Assembly: GCA_031213475.1 (NCBI GenBank)
Contig: JARUPZ010000035.1
Coordinates: 3,400,953-3,464,952 of the forward strand
Length of the DNA: 64,000 nt
Source: Nereocystis luetkeana
Taxonomy: Eukaryota; Sar; Phaeophyceae; Laminariales; Laminariaceae
Direction of reading: 5' to 3'
Each line of letters begins with the position of its first letter. The first letter of the stretch is position 1. Position numbers and translations under genes: made by a program. Under the pieces are notes generated by a model. The model had not been told where the DNA came from, searched no databases, and saw nothing but the letters and a program-made list of their open reading frames with translations. Shown piece after piece: positions 11,802 to 24,200 of the stretch.

Positions 11802-13114
11802 GTCGTCGTCGTAAGGTTTGTTTGCCATTACTGGGTCTCGGGAAGGGTCACACTAAAAACATCTATATGGGAGGGACCGCAGCGAGAAAAAAACGTCAAA
11901 AACAAAATGACGACTACTCGTACAGTACGTCATCGGCCACACTAAGTAAGCAGCTCTGGCTGCCGGCTGAGGAAGGGTGCGTGTTCGGCCTGCGGTGTAA
12001 GGGAGAGAGAGAGAGAGAGCTGTACGACACGCAGACATCACGTGGTGATAAATACAGACCACTCTGGACGCTGGACGTAAACGTGAGGGCCGTCGGCGTG
12101 TGGGGGGTATACCGCAAGGAGGGTTGAGTTCGCATACAGGGAAAGGGGGGTGCGATCGCTTCTTTTTTTGTTTCGGCGGCGCTCGATTCTTCTTCCAGAG
12201 GGAGAAGGAAGGGTCGCCGAATATACCGAACAGAAGTGTTTTCGGGAAATATTCGGTCGAGAGACAGAGAGAGCCTTCCGAATTTAATATGTTCGATTTT
12301 TAGCGCCCGTTACCGTTGTTGTCGGGAAAACACGAGCGCTGGGAAAAACGATCGCCGCCCTGTGCCAACTCAACGCTCTTAAGGTACCGTAAATATGAAC
12401 AACAAAGAAAACAAAAACGCCTGCACATTTCCGTCCACACGAACAGAGTTGTACTCATCTTGCTCTTGCTGCACGCTCTTCCAGTCACGGTGGGAAATCG
12501 TACAGAAAGTAGAACCAACTTGTGGTGCACAATCATATAGGGAGGTATTTTATTACCTGTTTTTTTGCGTCCATCGTGGGTTTTTGATCACTGTTGCTTT
12601 TACGGGGGACCCTATTAAATAGGACCTACGGTACACACAAAAACCTATATATGTCGCTATTTTTCCGAACAATATTTGGTCCTATTTACTATGGCCCCCC
12701 GTAAATATGTATGGCCACTCGTGATAGCTGCTGGATGACTGCGCACTCGTCGTTTTTCAGGGGGTCTACAGCATCGAGAATTCCAGTAGGCAGCCGCCCG
12801 TTTTCAGGACACCCTACATGTTTTTTTCGAGTGTACATATGATAACATGGATACGTTCCTGGTGTTATTTGGTCACAAGTGATGCGGGATGGTATACCAC
12901 AACATCGTTAGAGCAGTTTCCCTTGCGTACTGGTTTGACATATGATACTGCCGTGCGCGCTATTTCGTACGTACGAGTTTGTTTTCTCCTGTCGAGATGC
13001 ATTTTTTGCTATTACAGCCCGTTTGTGTGACCACGGGCAAGGACGGCAGGGAAGCGAGCTAACGTGAGAAAATCATCATTATCATTATCATCATCATCAT
13101 CACCATCATCATCG

Positions 13115-13180
<66 letters not shown>

Positions 13181-15150
13181 CCATCATCATCATCGTCGTC
13201 ATCGTCGTTAATAGTGTGTTCGGAGTGTGTTCGGGACTGGAGGTCCCTCAAATACAGCAGCACCAACAGCCCTTGTCAGACTTGGTATCCGCCCCTTGCG
13301 GTCAGCAGTGGGCAAACATGGCGAGGCAGAAATCTGCGGCCTCTTATACTATCAATCTGTCTCTAAATGTAAGGAACCTTCGCACACTAATATTCAATCA
13401 AAACCGTCATTTATATGGAGGTACACAGGGGTACCGCTTTTCCTCATCGGGGGGGGGGGGGGGGGGGGCGTCCCTTGAGGGGGGGCTATGCACTCACTCG
13501 CTCCGCCTCCAAATCCCGCTTGTTCCCGGCGATCGCGATCGCGATGTCCGGAGGACCCTGCGCCTGCAGCTCGTTAACCCAGTCTTTCAACGTGCGGAAA
13601 GAGTGCATCTTCGTGATGTCGTAAACCACGATCGCCGCCCCCGCCCCTCGGTAGTACATCGGAGCAAGGCTGTGATACTTCTCTTGCCCCGCGGTGTCCC
13701 AGATCTGTCGCCGTTTTAAAAGAGGGCGTTTTTTTCGAGTGGGGAGGGGGGAGAGGGGGGGTAGGGGATACATGTGGCGAGTATACTATTAATAGCCTCG
13801 GTACTACATCGGAGCAAGGCTGCGGTACTTTTCCTGCCCCGCGGTGTCCCAGATCTGCCGCCGTTTCACGAGAGGGCCCCAAGTGACGTGGCAGTGTACC
13901 CCACCGCCAGGGGCACTTTTCCTCTTCCGTACGATAATAAATAACCCTTTCAGGACCACAGTCCCGTTTTGGCGACAAGCCAGTCAAATTCCAAGTACTT
14001 TGCCCCCATAACGGGACTGCGGTCCTAAAAGGGTCGAGGCAAGACGAGAGCCTCGAACGAGAGGGTGCTGAGGGGGCCGCGAGGCCGCCCCGGGAATCGA
14101 CATACCGGAATCGAAATTTACTCAAGTGGCAGGAACTTTGCAACGGTGTCCTGAACACCCCCTTGTCTCTCGCCCACCTATCGGTTCCACCCGATAGCTG
14201 CTCGGTTGGCCGTAACTGTAGGACGGACCCAGCCGGCCTTCGGGGGGCGATGTGTCTCTCGAGGTGCGCTGCTGTAAGTACGATGGATTTTTTTTTTTTT
14301 TTTTTGTCTCATGGTGAAATAAATGGAGCTCTTCTCTACTACGGGGGACCAAAGACCATAGTTAATAAGACCAAACATTGTTAGTAAAAATAGCGACATA
14401 TGTAGGATTTCGTGTGTACCGTAGGTCCTACTTAATATGGCCCCCCGTAAATAGGCACCGGGAATATGTCGGCGCGAATAGCAAGATACTCAGCTGGGTT
14501 CTACCGTCTGCTCTCGTCTTCCGATCGTACACGCGCGACGATCGTTCTGCGTGCCTTTCTTCCCACAACCCTGTCTTCCACACTCCGCAGCACTGCGCGC
14601 TGGTACGAGTGCCGTTTAATTGTGTCTCATGCTCCCAAGGTTCTCACGCCTTCTGAAACTGCACCCGCGCTCTAGGGCATACCATAGTGAATACCTGGTA
14701 GGACCTATGGTATACTTAAAAAACCTACCAGGTACACATCTAACAATTTTTACTAACAATATTTGGTCCTATTAACTATGGTCCCCCGTAATAGTACGGG
14801 ATACTACATTTTTGGAGCGGTGGAAAGGGGTGTAACGTAGATGTCGCCGCACCCAATCTCATCGGAAAGGGACGGAACGCTGTGTAACGCGGCACCACAA
14901 GGTCCCAATATTCCCTACGTGCCTCTCTGGCCGAATCTTCATACTTCAGCCGGGGTTTCATTTCCGTACAGACTGTAGTGTAGGTATATGCTATACTATA
15001 TACTGTAGTATAGCATATATAGCATACTAGACCACTCCGCCCCTCAAAATAAACAAAGGTTTTATTGAACATTAGTACAGAGGCGGACAGAGTGTTGAAC
15101 GTATAGACGACGAAAAAAAACAAACGAAGCTGTGAGATCGAATATACCAG

Positions 15151-15201
<51 letters not shown>

Positions 15202-18200
15202 CCTGGTATATATATTACAAACTCATATTTGCAAGCTTGGTGTGATCGCTCGTTTTGCGTCTATATATGTCTACAAAAGTACGCAGTGTAGGTATGAAGG
15301 CAACGAGATCGCTACCCACCAAGCATGCCATAGAGGCGACTGCTGAATACCATGGATATATACAAATGTTCAGTCGCCACACGTTTGTATGTATGCATTC
15401 GGATTTACATCGTCCGCTGTATATATACTTCGAAGTATACGAGTGGTCCCTATTACGGGGGGCCATAGTTAACAGGACCAAATATTGTTAGTAAAAATGG
15501 TTAAACATAGAGGTTTTTATGTATACCATAGGTCCTGTTAACTATGGTCCCCCGTAATAATACATATACATACATACCAGGCAACCACGTAGGCCAAAAA
15601 CGGGGGGGGGGGGGGGGGGAAGGCTTCCCAATGTTTTTCTGAAGAATTTAAAGTGTGGCATCCATGGTAAACCTATCATCAGACGCGTATTCGAAAACAG
15701 GCAACATCTTCGATTTAGGCAGTGGTTTTTGAGATACAACGGACAAGAGTGGGTGCTTTATGCTCGTTTTGGGCCTATTTACTATTACGGGGGACCATAG
15801 TTAACAGGACCTATGGTATACATAAAAACCTATATATTTCACCGTTTTTACTAACAATATTTGGTCCTGTTAACTATGGTCCCCCGTAATAGCAGAATGG
15901 GTGAGAGTGTGGATTCATTGATTCTGCCGATCGAGAGACACGGGGGCAAGCATCACACCAAAGATCCCAAAAGCTGAGTTTTGTGGGGTTTTTTCGATTT
16001 CACAGCTGAGGTGTTAAAAATATACACACCAGGTACATGCTTATATTCATAAGGCTGGGTACTGGCACAGTACGTACTGGCAGTTAGTAATCTACTGATT
16101 GGCCCAGCCAGTATTCGCAAGTTGTTTTACCTACGCCCAATAAACATACCATAGAATAGCGTGGAAACCCGCGAAACGTCTTTCGGGAAGAGAGTACAGA
16201 GAGGAGAGACAGCAGTATGCTCCTGCAATCTAGTATACTGATCGATTTTGACGACAGCGTAATCTCTGCTGACCGAGTCAGAGAGTGCCCACCCTGCTTA
16301 TTTACGACCAGACTAACACCGTGTTGGTAAATCATCGTAGCGGTGAACCAACCCTTCGAGGAACACCCACCTGGAACTTCATCGGCATACCGTCGACCAT
16401 AATCATCTTCGACATGAAAGACGCGCTGGCACACACCACGACGCAAACGGAGATAAACACCGGGGCGAGGTCGCGTCCGGAAGGGATGGGATGGAGCGCG
16501 CGCGAGTTGGAAGGCGGTGGGGGGGGTGGGGGTGGGGGGAGGGCGGTCGGACGGGGGGTCGGAGGGGCATGTCATGCATGGCTGTAGTCCTGTAGTCGTA
16601 TAACCATAGACCCTCGCTTCCCTAATGACGGGACGGAGCACGTCGGGAGGGGGGGGGGGAGGGGGCTGTGCGAAGGGTTATTTCTGAAAGGCGTTATCAA
16701 AATCGTGGCATTCCGATACACCTGATTTGGCATTTTGGGAAAACCTGCCTGGGGTATTGGTATCTCCGTCTCTGCCACCTGTGCCTACTATTAGGCAATT
16801 GCCGTGATCGAGTTTACTCTCGCGCCGTTGCGGCCGTGGAAATATACTTTTCAAGCACAGTATTAAGGCCATAAGGACGTTGTTCAACTCTGATGCCCAT
16901 AAGCAGTCTGTCCTCACACAAAAAAGCGAATTTAGGTTCTTCAAAAAAACAAATTACCCGACCTCTCTGATTTCAAGCAAAACTTTTGTCCTCCCGAAAA
17001 CGTGGAATAGGGTTAGGGAAAGCAGTTCTAGTGCGAACATACGAGGGTCAGGGATAGGGTTAGCAGTTGTTGTCCCCCAGAAACGTGGGATAGGGTTGGG
17101 TAAACGCTGTCGACTCTTTCAGGACAGCAGCCCCGTTTTGCGGACAAACTACTTAGAATTTGTCCCGAAAACGGGCCTGCAGTCCTTACAGGGTCAACCT
17201 TTCAACTATTATACCTAATAAACCAACTCTATTTCCGAGAAACATGCCCCCCCACAACGAGGGTCCAGCCACCGCAACATAAAGAGGGTGGTTTGTTACA
17301 ACTTGAAACCCTCCGCGGGAGAGAACGCATCCAAAATGTCGAAACCCCTACACCTATACGTACGGTAGGCGCGGACGTCAAACTCACCCGATGGTGCTCT
17401 CGCTGTATGGCTTGAAGTTGTTCGTCACGAACCTATGCACCAGGCTGGACTTGCCCACCCCTTCGCGTTCATTACAGTGGCGCAGAAGGGTGCGTCCGAG
17501 CGGTGGGAGGCAAGGGCGTCAAAAGCGCGGCAAGGGGCCATGTAATCATGTTGCGCATGGGATGTAGTCGTGTGATCATAAGCCCTCGCATCTCTGCAAT
17601 GCCGGGATGGAACGCGTCGGGTTTTCACCAACCAGACAGACATTGTTTGCACCTACGTGTACGGCGTGAAGCGCCGTGAGGGTGTTGGATGGGTCGCACG
17701 GAGGGTGAGCTGCATCCTGCTAAGAACCATTTTGTGAGGAGTGACTTTCTTGCAGTATATGACAACGTCTAATGAATCGCGGGAAGGAGGGTGCTGGTAT
17801 TTAACGTGTATTTAATTATTATTAGTACAAGAAAATGCTATAGACTAGCGCTGGGCCGGCTCAGTCAGTAGTGATTATACTGTCGTCGACATCAATCAGG
17901 ACACTAGATTGCAGTATTACGGGGGACCATAGGTAATAGGACCTACCTGGTATGTTACAAAAAAAACTATATGTTTCACCAGTTTTACTGACAATATTTG
18001 GTCCTATTAACTATGGTCCCCCGTAATAGTACACTGGCCAACCGAAAAGAAGATCGCTCAACATACCATCAGAATTGGGGCTGAAAACTGCACAGGCGGG
18101 TGGTTATCGACACAGAACAATTCAAGAAAAGAAAAGAAAAGAACAGCGCATGCAGCGTGTGGCGATGATGTGACGATCTTCCTCTCTCCTCTCTCCTCCC

Positions 18201-21200
18201 TAGGTGCATTCGGTGGGTTCCCGTACTATTAATACAATATGGCGTGTTTCCTGGGAAGGCTGCGTAAGATCAAAAGCAGATAAACTGGCCGCATCAATCA
18301 CAAGAATATTACTGCCAGCAGACTATTACTGCCGCTACTACGGGGGACCATATTAAATAGGACCTACGGTATACACAAAAACCTATATATTTCGCTATTT
18401 GTACTAACAAAATTTGGTCCTATTTACTATGGTCCCCCGTATTACATACCGTGCCAGTGCCCAACCCTATTTTCTACTAGGACTAGGAACGGTGCTCCGT
18501 CTCGAAAGGGATGCGCGATCAATGGCCAAATGACTAAGGCAAGCAACAAATGAGTACGCCCCGCCCCCCACCTACTATTACGGGGGACCCTACTTAAAAT
18601 GACCTATGGTATACATAAAAACCTATATATTTTACCATTTTTACTAACAATACTTGGTCCTATTAACTATGGTCCCCCGTAATACTACCACTTTCTAATT
18701 TTGACGGCACCAGAAAAAGGGGCCCCATTCGGAGTTGCCTGAAACGTCCGCCGCACGCCGTCCACCAATGCACACAAGTTGACGACGGTTACAATTATCC
18801 TGCTGCGCGAGCTCCTAGTGACAGCTACGCACGCCTACTGTATTTGGTCGATTTATCAAGCTGACATTTAGTCGAGGGAACATTTTTCATTGTTCGACAA
18901 AAAAACAACGCATGCCACAAAGCGGGAGCAGGGGTGCCAGCATGAGAGTGTGTTTCGCTGGTGTGTGTGATGACCAATGAAAAGCCTGGGGCATCAGTAG
19001 GTGACCAACGCATGGGTATTGGCGAATACCGGTATGCGGTACGCATGGGTGGCAGGGATTTCGCTACAAGCTATTTCCGTACCTGGTATCATCTCAGTAC
19101 AAAAACACATACCAGGTACCTGGTACTATTACGGGGGACCATATTAAATAGGACCTACGGTGCACACAAAAACCTATATATTTCCCTATTTTTAACAACC
19201 ATATTTGGTCCTATTAACAATGGTTCCCCGTAATAAGTACCAGCTATGTACGTACCAGGTATTTACGAGCCGGTTGAAAACGAGAAAGCCTATATCCGAG
19301 GTGAAATACCCTCACCCAGCAAAAAACGAATGTCAGTCGTGTCTTCTTTGTCTGTATGTCTGCCTGTGTGCCTTATCTTGGGGTCTCCGTCTCTCCGCAC
19401 GCCCCATCTGTCTGTCTGAACTACTGGAGTAGCGCTTCTGTCTTGCCTGCCTGCCTGCCTGCTTGCCCGTCTGTCTTGGGGCTGGGGGGCTGTGCTATGT
19501 GCTGTCGTGCATATTGTACGGCGGCAACTGCCGCCGTAAGGTGTGGCGCGATTCGGTGCGGTTTTACCGAACAGTTGGTGCGGTTTTACCGAACAGCATC
19601 GCACCGTACATTGAGATTTCGTTTTGTGACAAAACCCCACCGCACTCCAACCGTAGAATTGTCGGGGGGGGGGGGGGGAAGCATCGCACACCGCACCGCA
19701 TCGCACACCGCACCGCATCACACCGTAGAGTATGGTGGGATGTACAGGCGTTCTCCACCTTGCGATCGACCTGATCCGTGGAAAAAAACGTCGCGCATCG
19801 TATCGTCGAACGGTGTGGACCGTATAATATGAAAATATCACCGTTTGTACATACCAGGTATGACGATTCGATCCAGAAAAGCAGAATTGGTAATGAATTA
19901 GGCACGGTGATCTAGGTATACCAATAGCAGCATACTCGTATATACACATGAACAACTAGGGAGCAATAACGCGAACTTAAACTGTATAAACCCGAATCGT
20001 ATCGTACATTTTTTGTATGACACGGCTATTTTTTAATCCCACAATAGTAGTACGGTAAACCGGTTTTTCCACTGCTAATACGGTGCACGCTCAACCGCAC
20101 CGTGAGAAACAACTATTAAACGGATGACCGCACCGCACCGTACCGCACGACTATTGAAAAACAAAATCCACACCGCACCGTATGATCCCCCCCCCCTCAA
20201 AAAAAAAACGCACCGAACCGGACCATACTGTGATACAGCAATACCAAAAAAAAATTAACCGCCCCGAGGAGCGGTCCAACTTGGTATTAAACCCTTGTCG
20301 GAAATGAGCGGCGAAAAAGGGTCGAATAACTGACGAATACAGCGTTCCATCCATACTCGTACTGCACACGTTGCAGATGGTTGCGGCGAGGCCATCGTTC
20401 AGCCCCCACGGGACTCGAGATCGAATTACAGCCCTAAGAGCCGGCCTTAACGAGGGGAAAAAAGTCGAAAAAAAAAACAAGTAGACAAGCGGAACAGTTT
20501 TTCGCTTCAGTGTTAAAAAACAGCGGGTTGAGTTCTGTATAACGAGAAGAAAAAAAGAAAAGAAAAAAAGAAAAGAAAAAAAGAAAAGAAAAGAAGCCGA
20601 GTCCAAATTGTACCTGGTGCAATTGTTCAGAATGACTCAACCCCCACAGTACGTGATTCCTGGCGATAGCGCCCAACAACAACGGTGGACAGACCCCACT
20701 CGCACACGCGAGGTTCTCGTGGCCCAACCCAATCCCTCCGGAGTGCTCTAGAAGTTGTGTATCGGCCATCGCTGTTCGATGCCAGACGAGTGGTGCTCAT
20801 GTTCGAAAAAACTACCGCCACAGCGCCACTTCCTGATCCCTCGGTTTCTTGCGAGGGCACCCCTTGGTGATTCACACCCTACCCATGAATGCTCGCGCCG
20901 TCAGCAGACAAGCCGCGTGGCAGCCACATGCACTACCTCGGCCATCGTGCGCTTGCCAACCGGTCGTAGAAAATCTATCTGAACTCAATCCCAACGGTCC
21001 GAGCTCCTCCTATGTTCCTCTTCGTTTTTTGGGTAAACCCACATTCCGTTTAGTTGACACTCATATCACGTGAGTGACTCTGGGACTTGAAAAAAACGAA
21101 ACGTGAAAACGGAGGTATCGGGACCTTTACTCCATGTTTTCTAATTTTACCAAAAAAATGTACGTGTTCTGCTCTTGGTTTTTGTATTTCGTTTTTTTTT

Positions 21201-24200
21201 TTCCCTCGTTAGGGCCGGTCCAAACGAGGAAATAAAAAAACGAAACAAATGAACAGGCTTCTGCTTTTTCGTAAAAAAAAGCAGGTTGGGTTCTAACGAG
21301 GAAAAAAGAACGAAGAAAGAAAACGAGAAAAAAAAAAAAAAAAAAGAAGCCGAGTCCAAATTGTACGCGTTGTAGTTGTTCAGAATGAATCAACCACCAC
21401 AGCACGCTATTCCCGGCGATAGCGCCAACAAGGACGACGGTGGATAGACACAACCCGCACACGCGAGGCACCCCCCGCAGCAGATGGTTCTCGTGGTCCA
21501 ACCCGCTTCCTCCGGAGTGCTCTAGAAGTTGTGTAGCTGCCATCTCTGTTCGATGGCAGACGTTTGAAAGTTGAGCGGCGCTCACGTCGAAATTTTTACC
21601 GCCACAGCCACTTCCTGATCCCCCGGTTTCTTGCGAGGGCACCCCTTGGTGATTCACACCCTACCCATATATACTCGCGCCGTTAGCAGACAAACCGCGT
21701 GGCAGTTTGTTGGAACTTCATCCCAACATCCCCACGGTCCGAGCTCCTCCTAAAGTTCCTCTTTGCCCCTGAGTAACCTATATCTCGTCTATTTGACACC
21801 TATTTCGTGAAAATTGAGTGATCTGGGACTTGGAAAAAATGACATGTGAAGACGGAGGTATCGGGATCTCTAACTTTTTTTTTTTTTTTTGTTTACCAAT
21901 AACACTCACGTGCTCTTCACGTTAGTTCTGCTCTTCGTTTTTTTATTTCGTTTTTTTTCCCCTCGCTATAGGACTGCCCCTTAAGACCCACTCGAGCCCT
22001 AAACCAAAACCAAAACGCAAGAAGACCAGAAACCCGGGGGGGGCGCTCCTAAATGTCCCCGTAATGGGGTGATGTGATGCAAATCTCGCCTACTATTAAA
22101 TATTGTACGTGTACGCATAATACAATTAATATGAGTATAGTGATTTTTGGCACTCTCCTGACCACGAAGTCGTCTAAGCTTGACCCAACCATTTGCGCCC
22201 TATTTCCACAACGGCCGTTGGCACCATCGCTTGGAGATGAACCGACCATGGATGATATGAGGGCGGTAATTCGGGGTATGCCAAACTGGAAAGCGGTGGG
22301 ACCAGACTCCCTTCCGGCCGAGTTACTGAAAATCGACCACCCCGAGTTCATCCGGTATTTTCACAACCTACTTGCCAACGTGTGGAGAACGGGTGACGTC
22401 CCCCAGCAATGGAAAGATGCGACCATTAATTAAGGTCCTTCATAAAAAGAAGGATCGCTCTGATTGCAACAATTACCGAGGGATTTCGCTTGTTGCCCAT
22501 TCAGGCAAAGTTTTGCTGAAAATGGTCGCGTCCCGCCTCAGTAACTACTGCGAGGCCAAAGGGATACTCCCCGAGGAACAGTGCGGCTTTCGCCCAGCAC
22601 GATCAACGGTCGACATGCTGTTCGTTGTGCGCCGACTGCAAGAACTCGGACGAGCTAGAAAAATACCCCTGTACATGTGCTTCATCGATCTGCAGAAAGC
22701 ATACGACTCCATCGACCGTGAGCTACTGTGGGTGGTGCACGCACGCTTCGGCGTACCAGAGAAGATGCTTACCCTTATCGCCAGTTCCCACGAAGGCATG
22801 CGAGCCCGCGTGCGTACGGATGACGGCGAGCACTCGGAATGGTTCGACGTCACTCAGGGGCTGCGGCAAGGATGTGTCTTGTCACCACTTCTGTTCAATA
22901 TCTTCTTCGCTGCTGTGATACACGCCGTGCTGATACGCTTCAGTGAAGACCCAGATATTTCGAGGGGCTTGGTTCACCTCGAGGAGGACCTCGGCGAGGA
23001 CGGGGTGAAGGTTGACCCACTAACTTTCGTACGGAGGGCAGTGTGGGGTATGCTGTACGCGGACGATGCAGGCATTGTGTCCAAGTCGGCGGAAGGCCTT
23101 GCGAAGATGATGACCGTGATTGTGACCGTTTTCGAAGCAGCAGGTCTCACCGTATCCGAAAAGAAGACGGAGACCATGCTGCTGCGGACACCGAATCAGG
23201 CACCCCGGACCTCACCGCTCGTCATCGAAGCAGCGGGACAGAGGTATAGGCAGACGATGCAGTTTCTGTACCTGGGCGGCCTTGTCGTCGCAAGCGCTGA
23301 CATTATGCCAGAGACCATGCGACGGATCCGACTCGCATGGGCATGCTATAATCGGTTTAAACGGGAGCTGTACGATATGGAGGATGCCCCGCTCACCCTA
23401 AAAGTGCGCATGCTGAAGGCCGAGGTGATGGAGACCCTGCTGTACGGGTGCGTGACGTGAACTCTTGGCCAGGAGCACTTCGCTGAGCTCCGAACGGCAC
23501 ACCACAAACTCCTCCTACGGATCATTGGCTTCCAGCGACGGCAACGCACTGACCACCTCATGTCGTACGCCAAGGCCCCCAAAAAGGCACAATGCGAGAG
23601 CGTTGAGGCGACCATCCGCAAACGACGCCTCCTCTTTGCGGGGGCCGTACAGCGGACGACCAAAGAGCGGCTGACCCACCGGGCGATGTTTGGGACGATG
23701 GCTGGTGGGGAGAGAACCCGAGACGAGGCCGACCGGAAAAGAACTGGGCCCAATGCCTAGCAGACGACCTCAGGGTTTTTCAAGCCACCGAGGGGTCCAC
23801 GGAAAGCTCCCCCCTGCTGTTCAGAATGGAGACGTTGTTATGGCCGAGGGCGGCTAAGAAGAGCGGGAAGTGGTACCGGGGGGTCGTCTGAAGCGGCGGA
23901 CTGCTTCATGGCGAGGTGGCACAGGGACGAAGCACAGAAGAGCCGGCTGCGCCACGCAGCAGAGGACGCCAAGAATGGCGACAAGGGGAGGGGGGGAGGG
24001 TGGAGGGGCAGCTGTTCTGATCCAGCTGTCGACGAATGCAGAAACGAAATGATAGACCGGGTGGCTAGGTATCGGTTCGACTATTAATAGCTCTTTACAG
24101 ACTTTTGCCTGTATCTCCCTCTCTTTCGTGCTGCTTCGTCCGTGCAGCAGATACCTGCCCTCCCTGAGCACGTATGCTGTCCGTCTAGCAGCCTTTCTGA

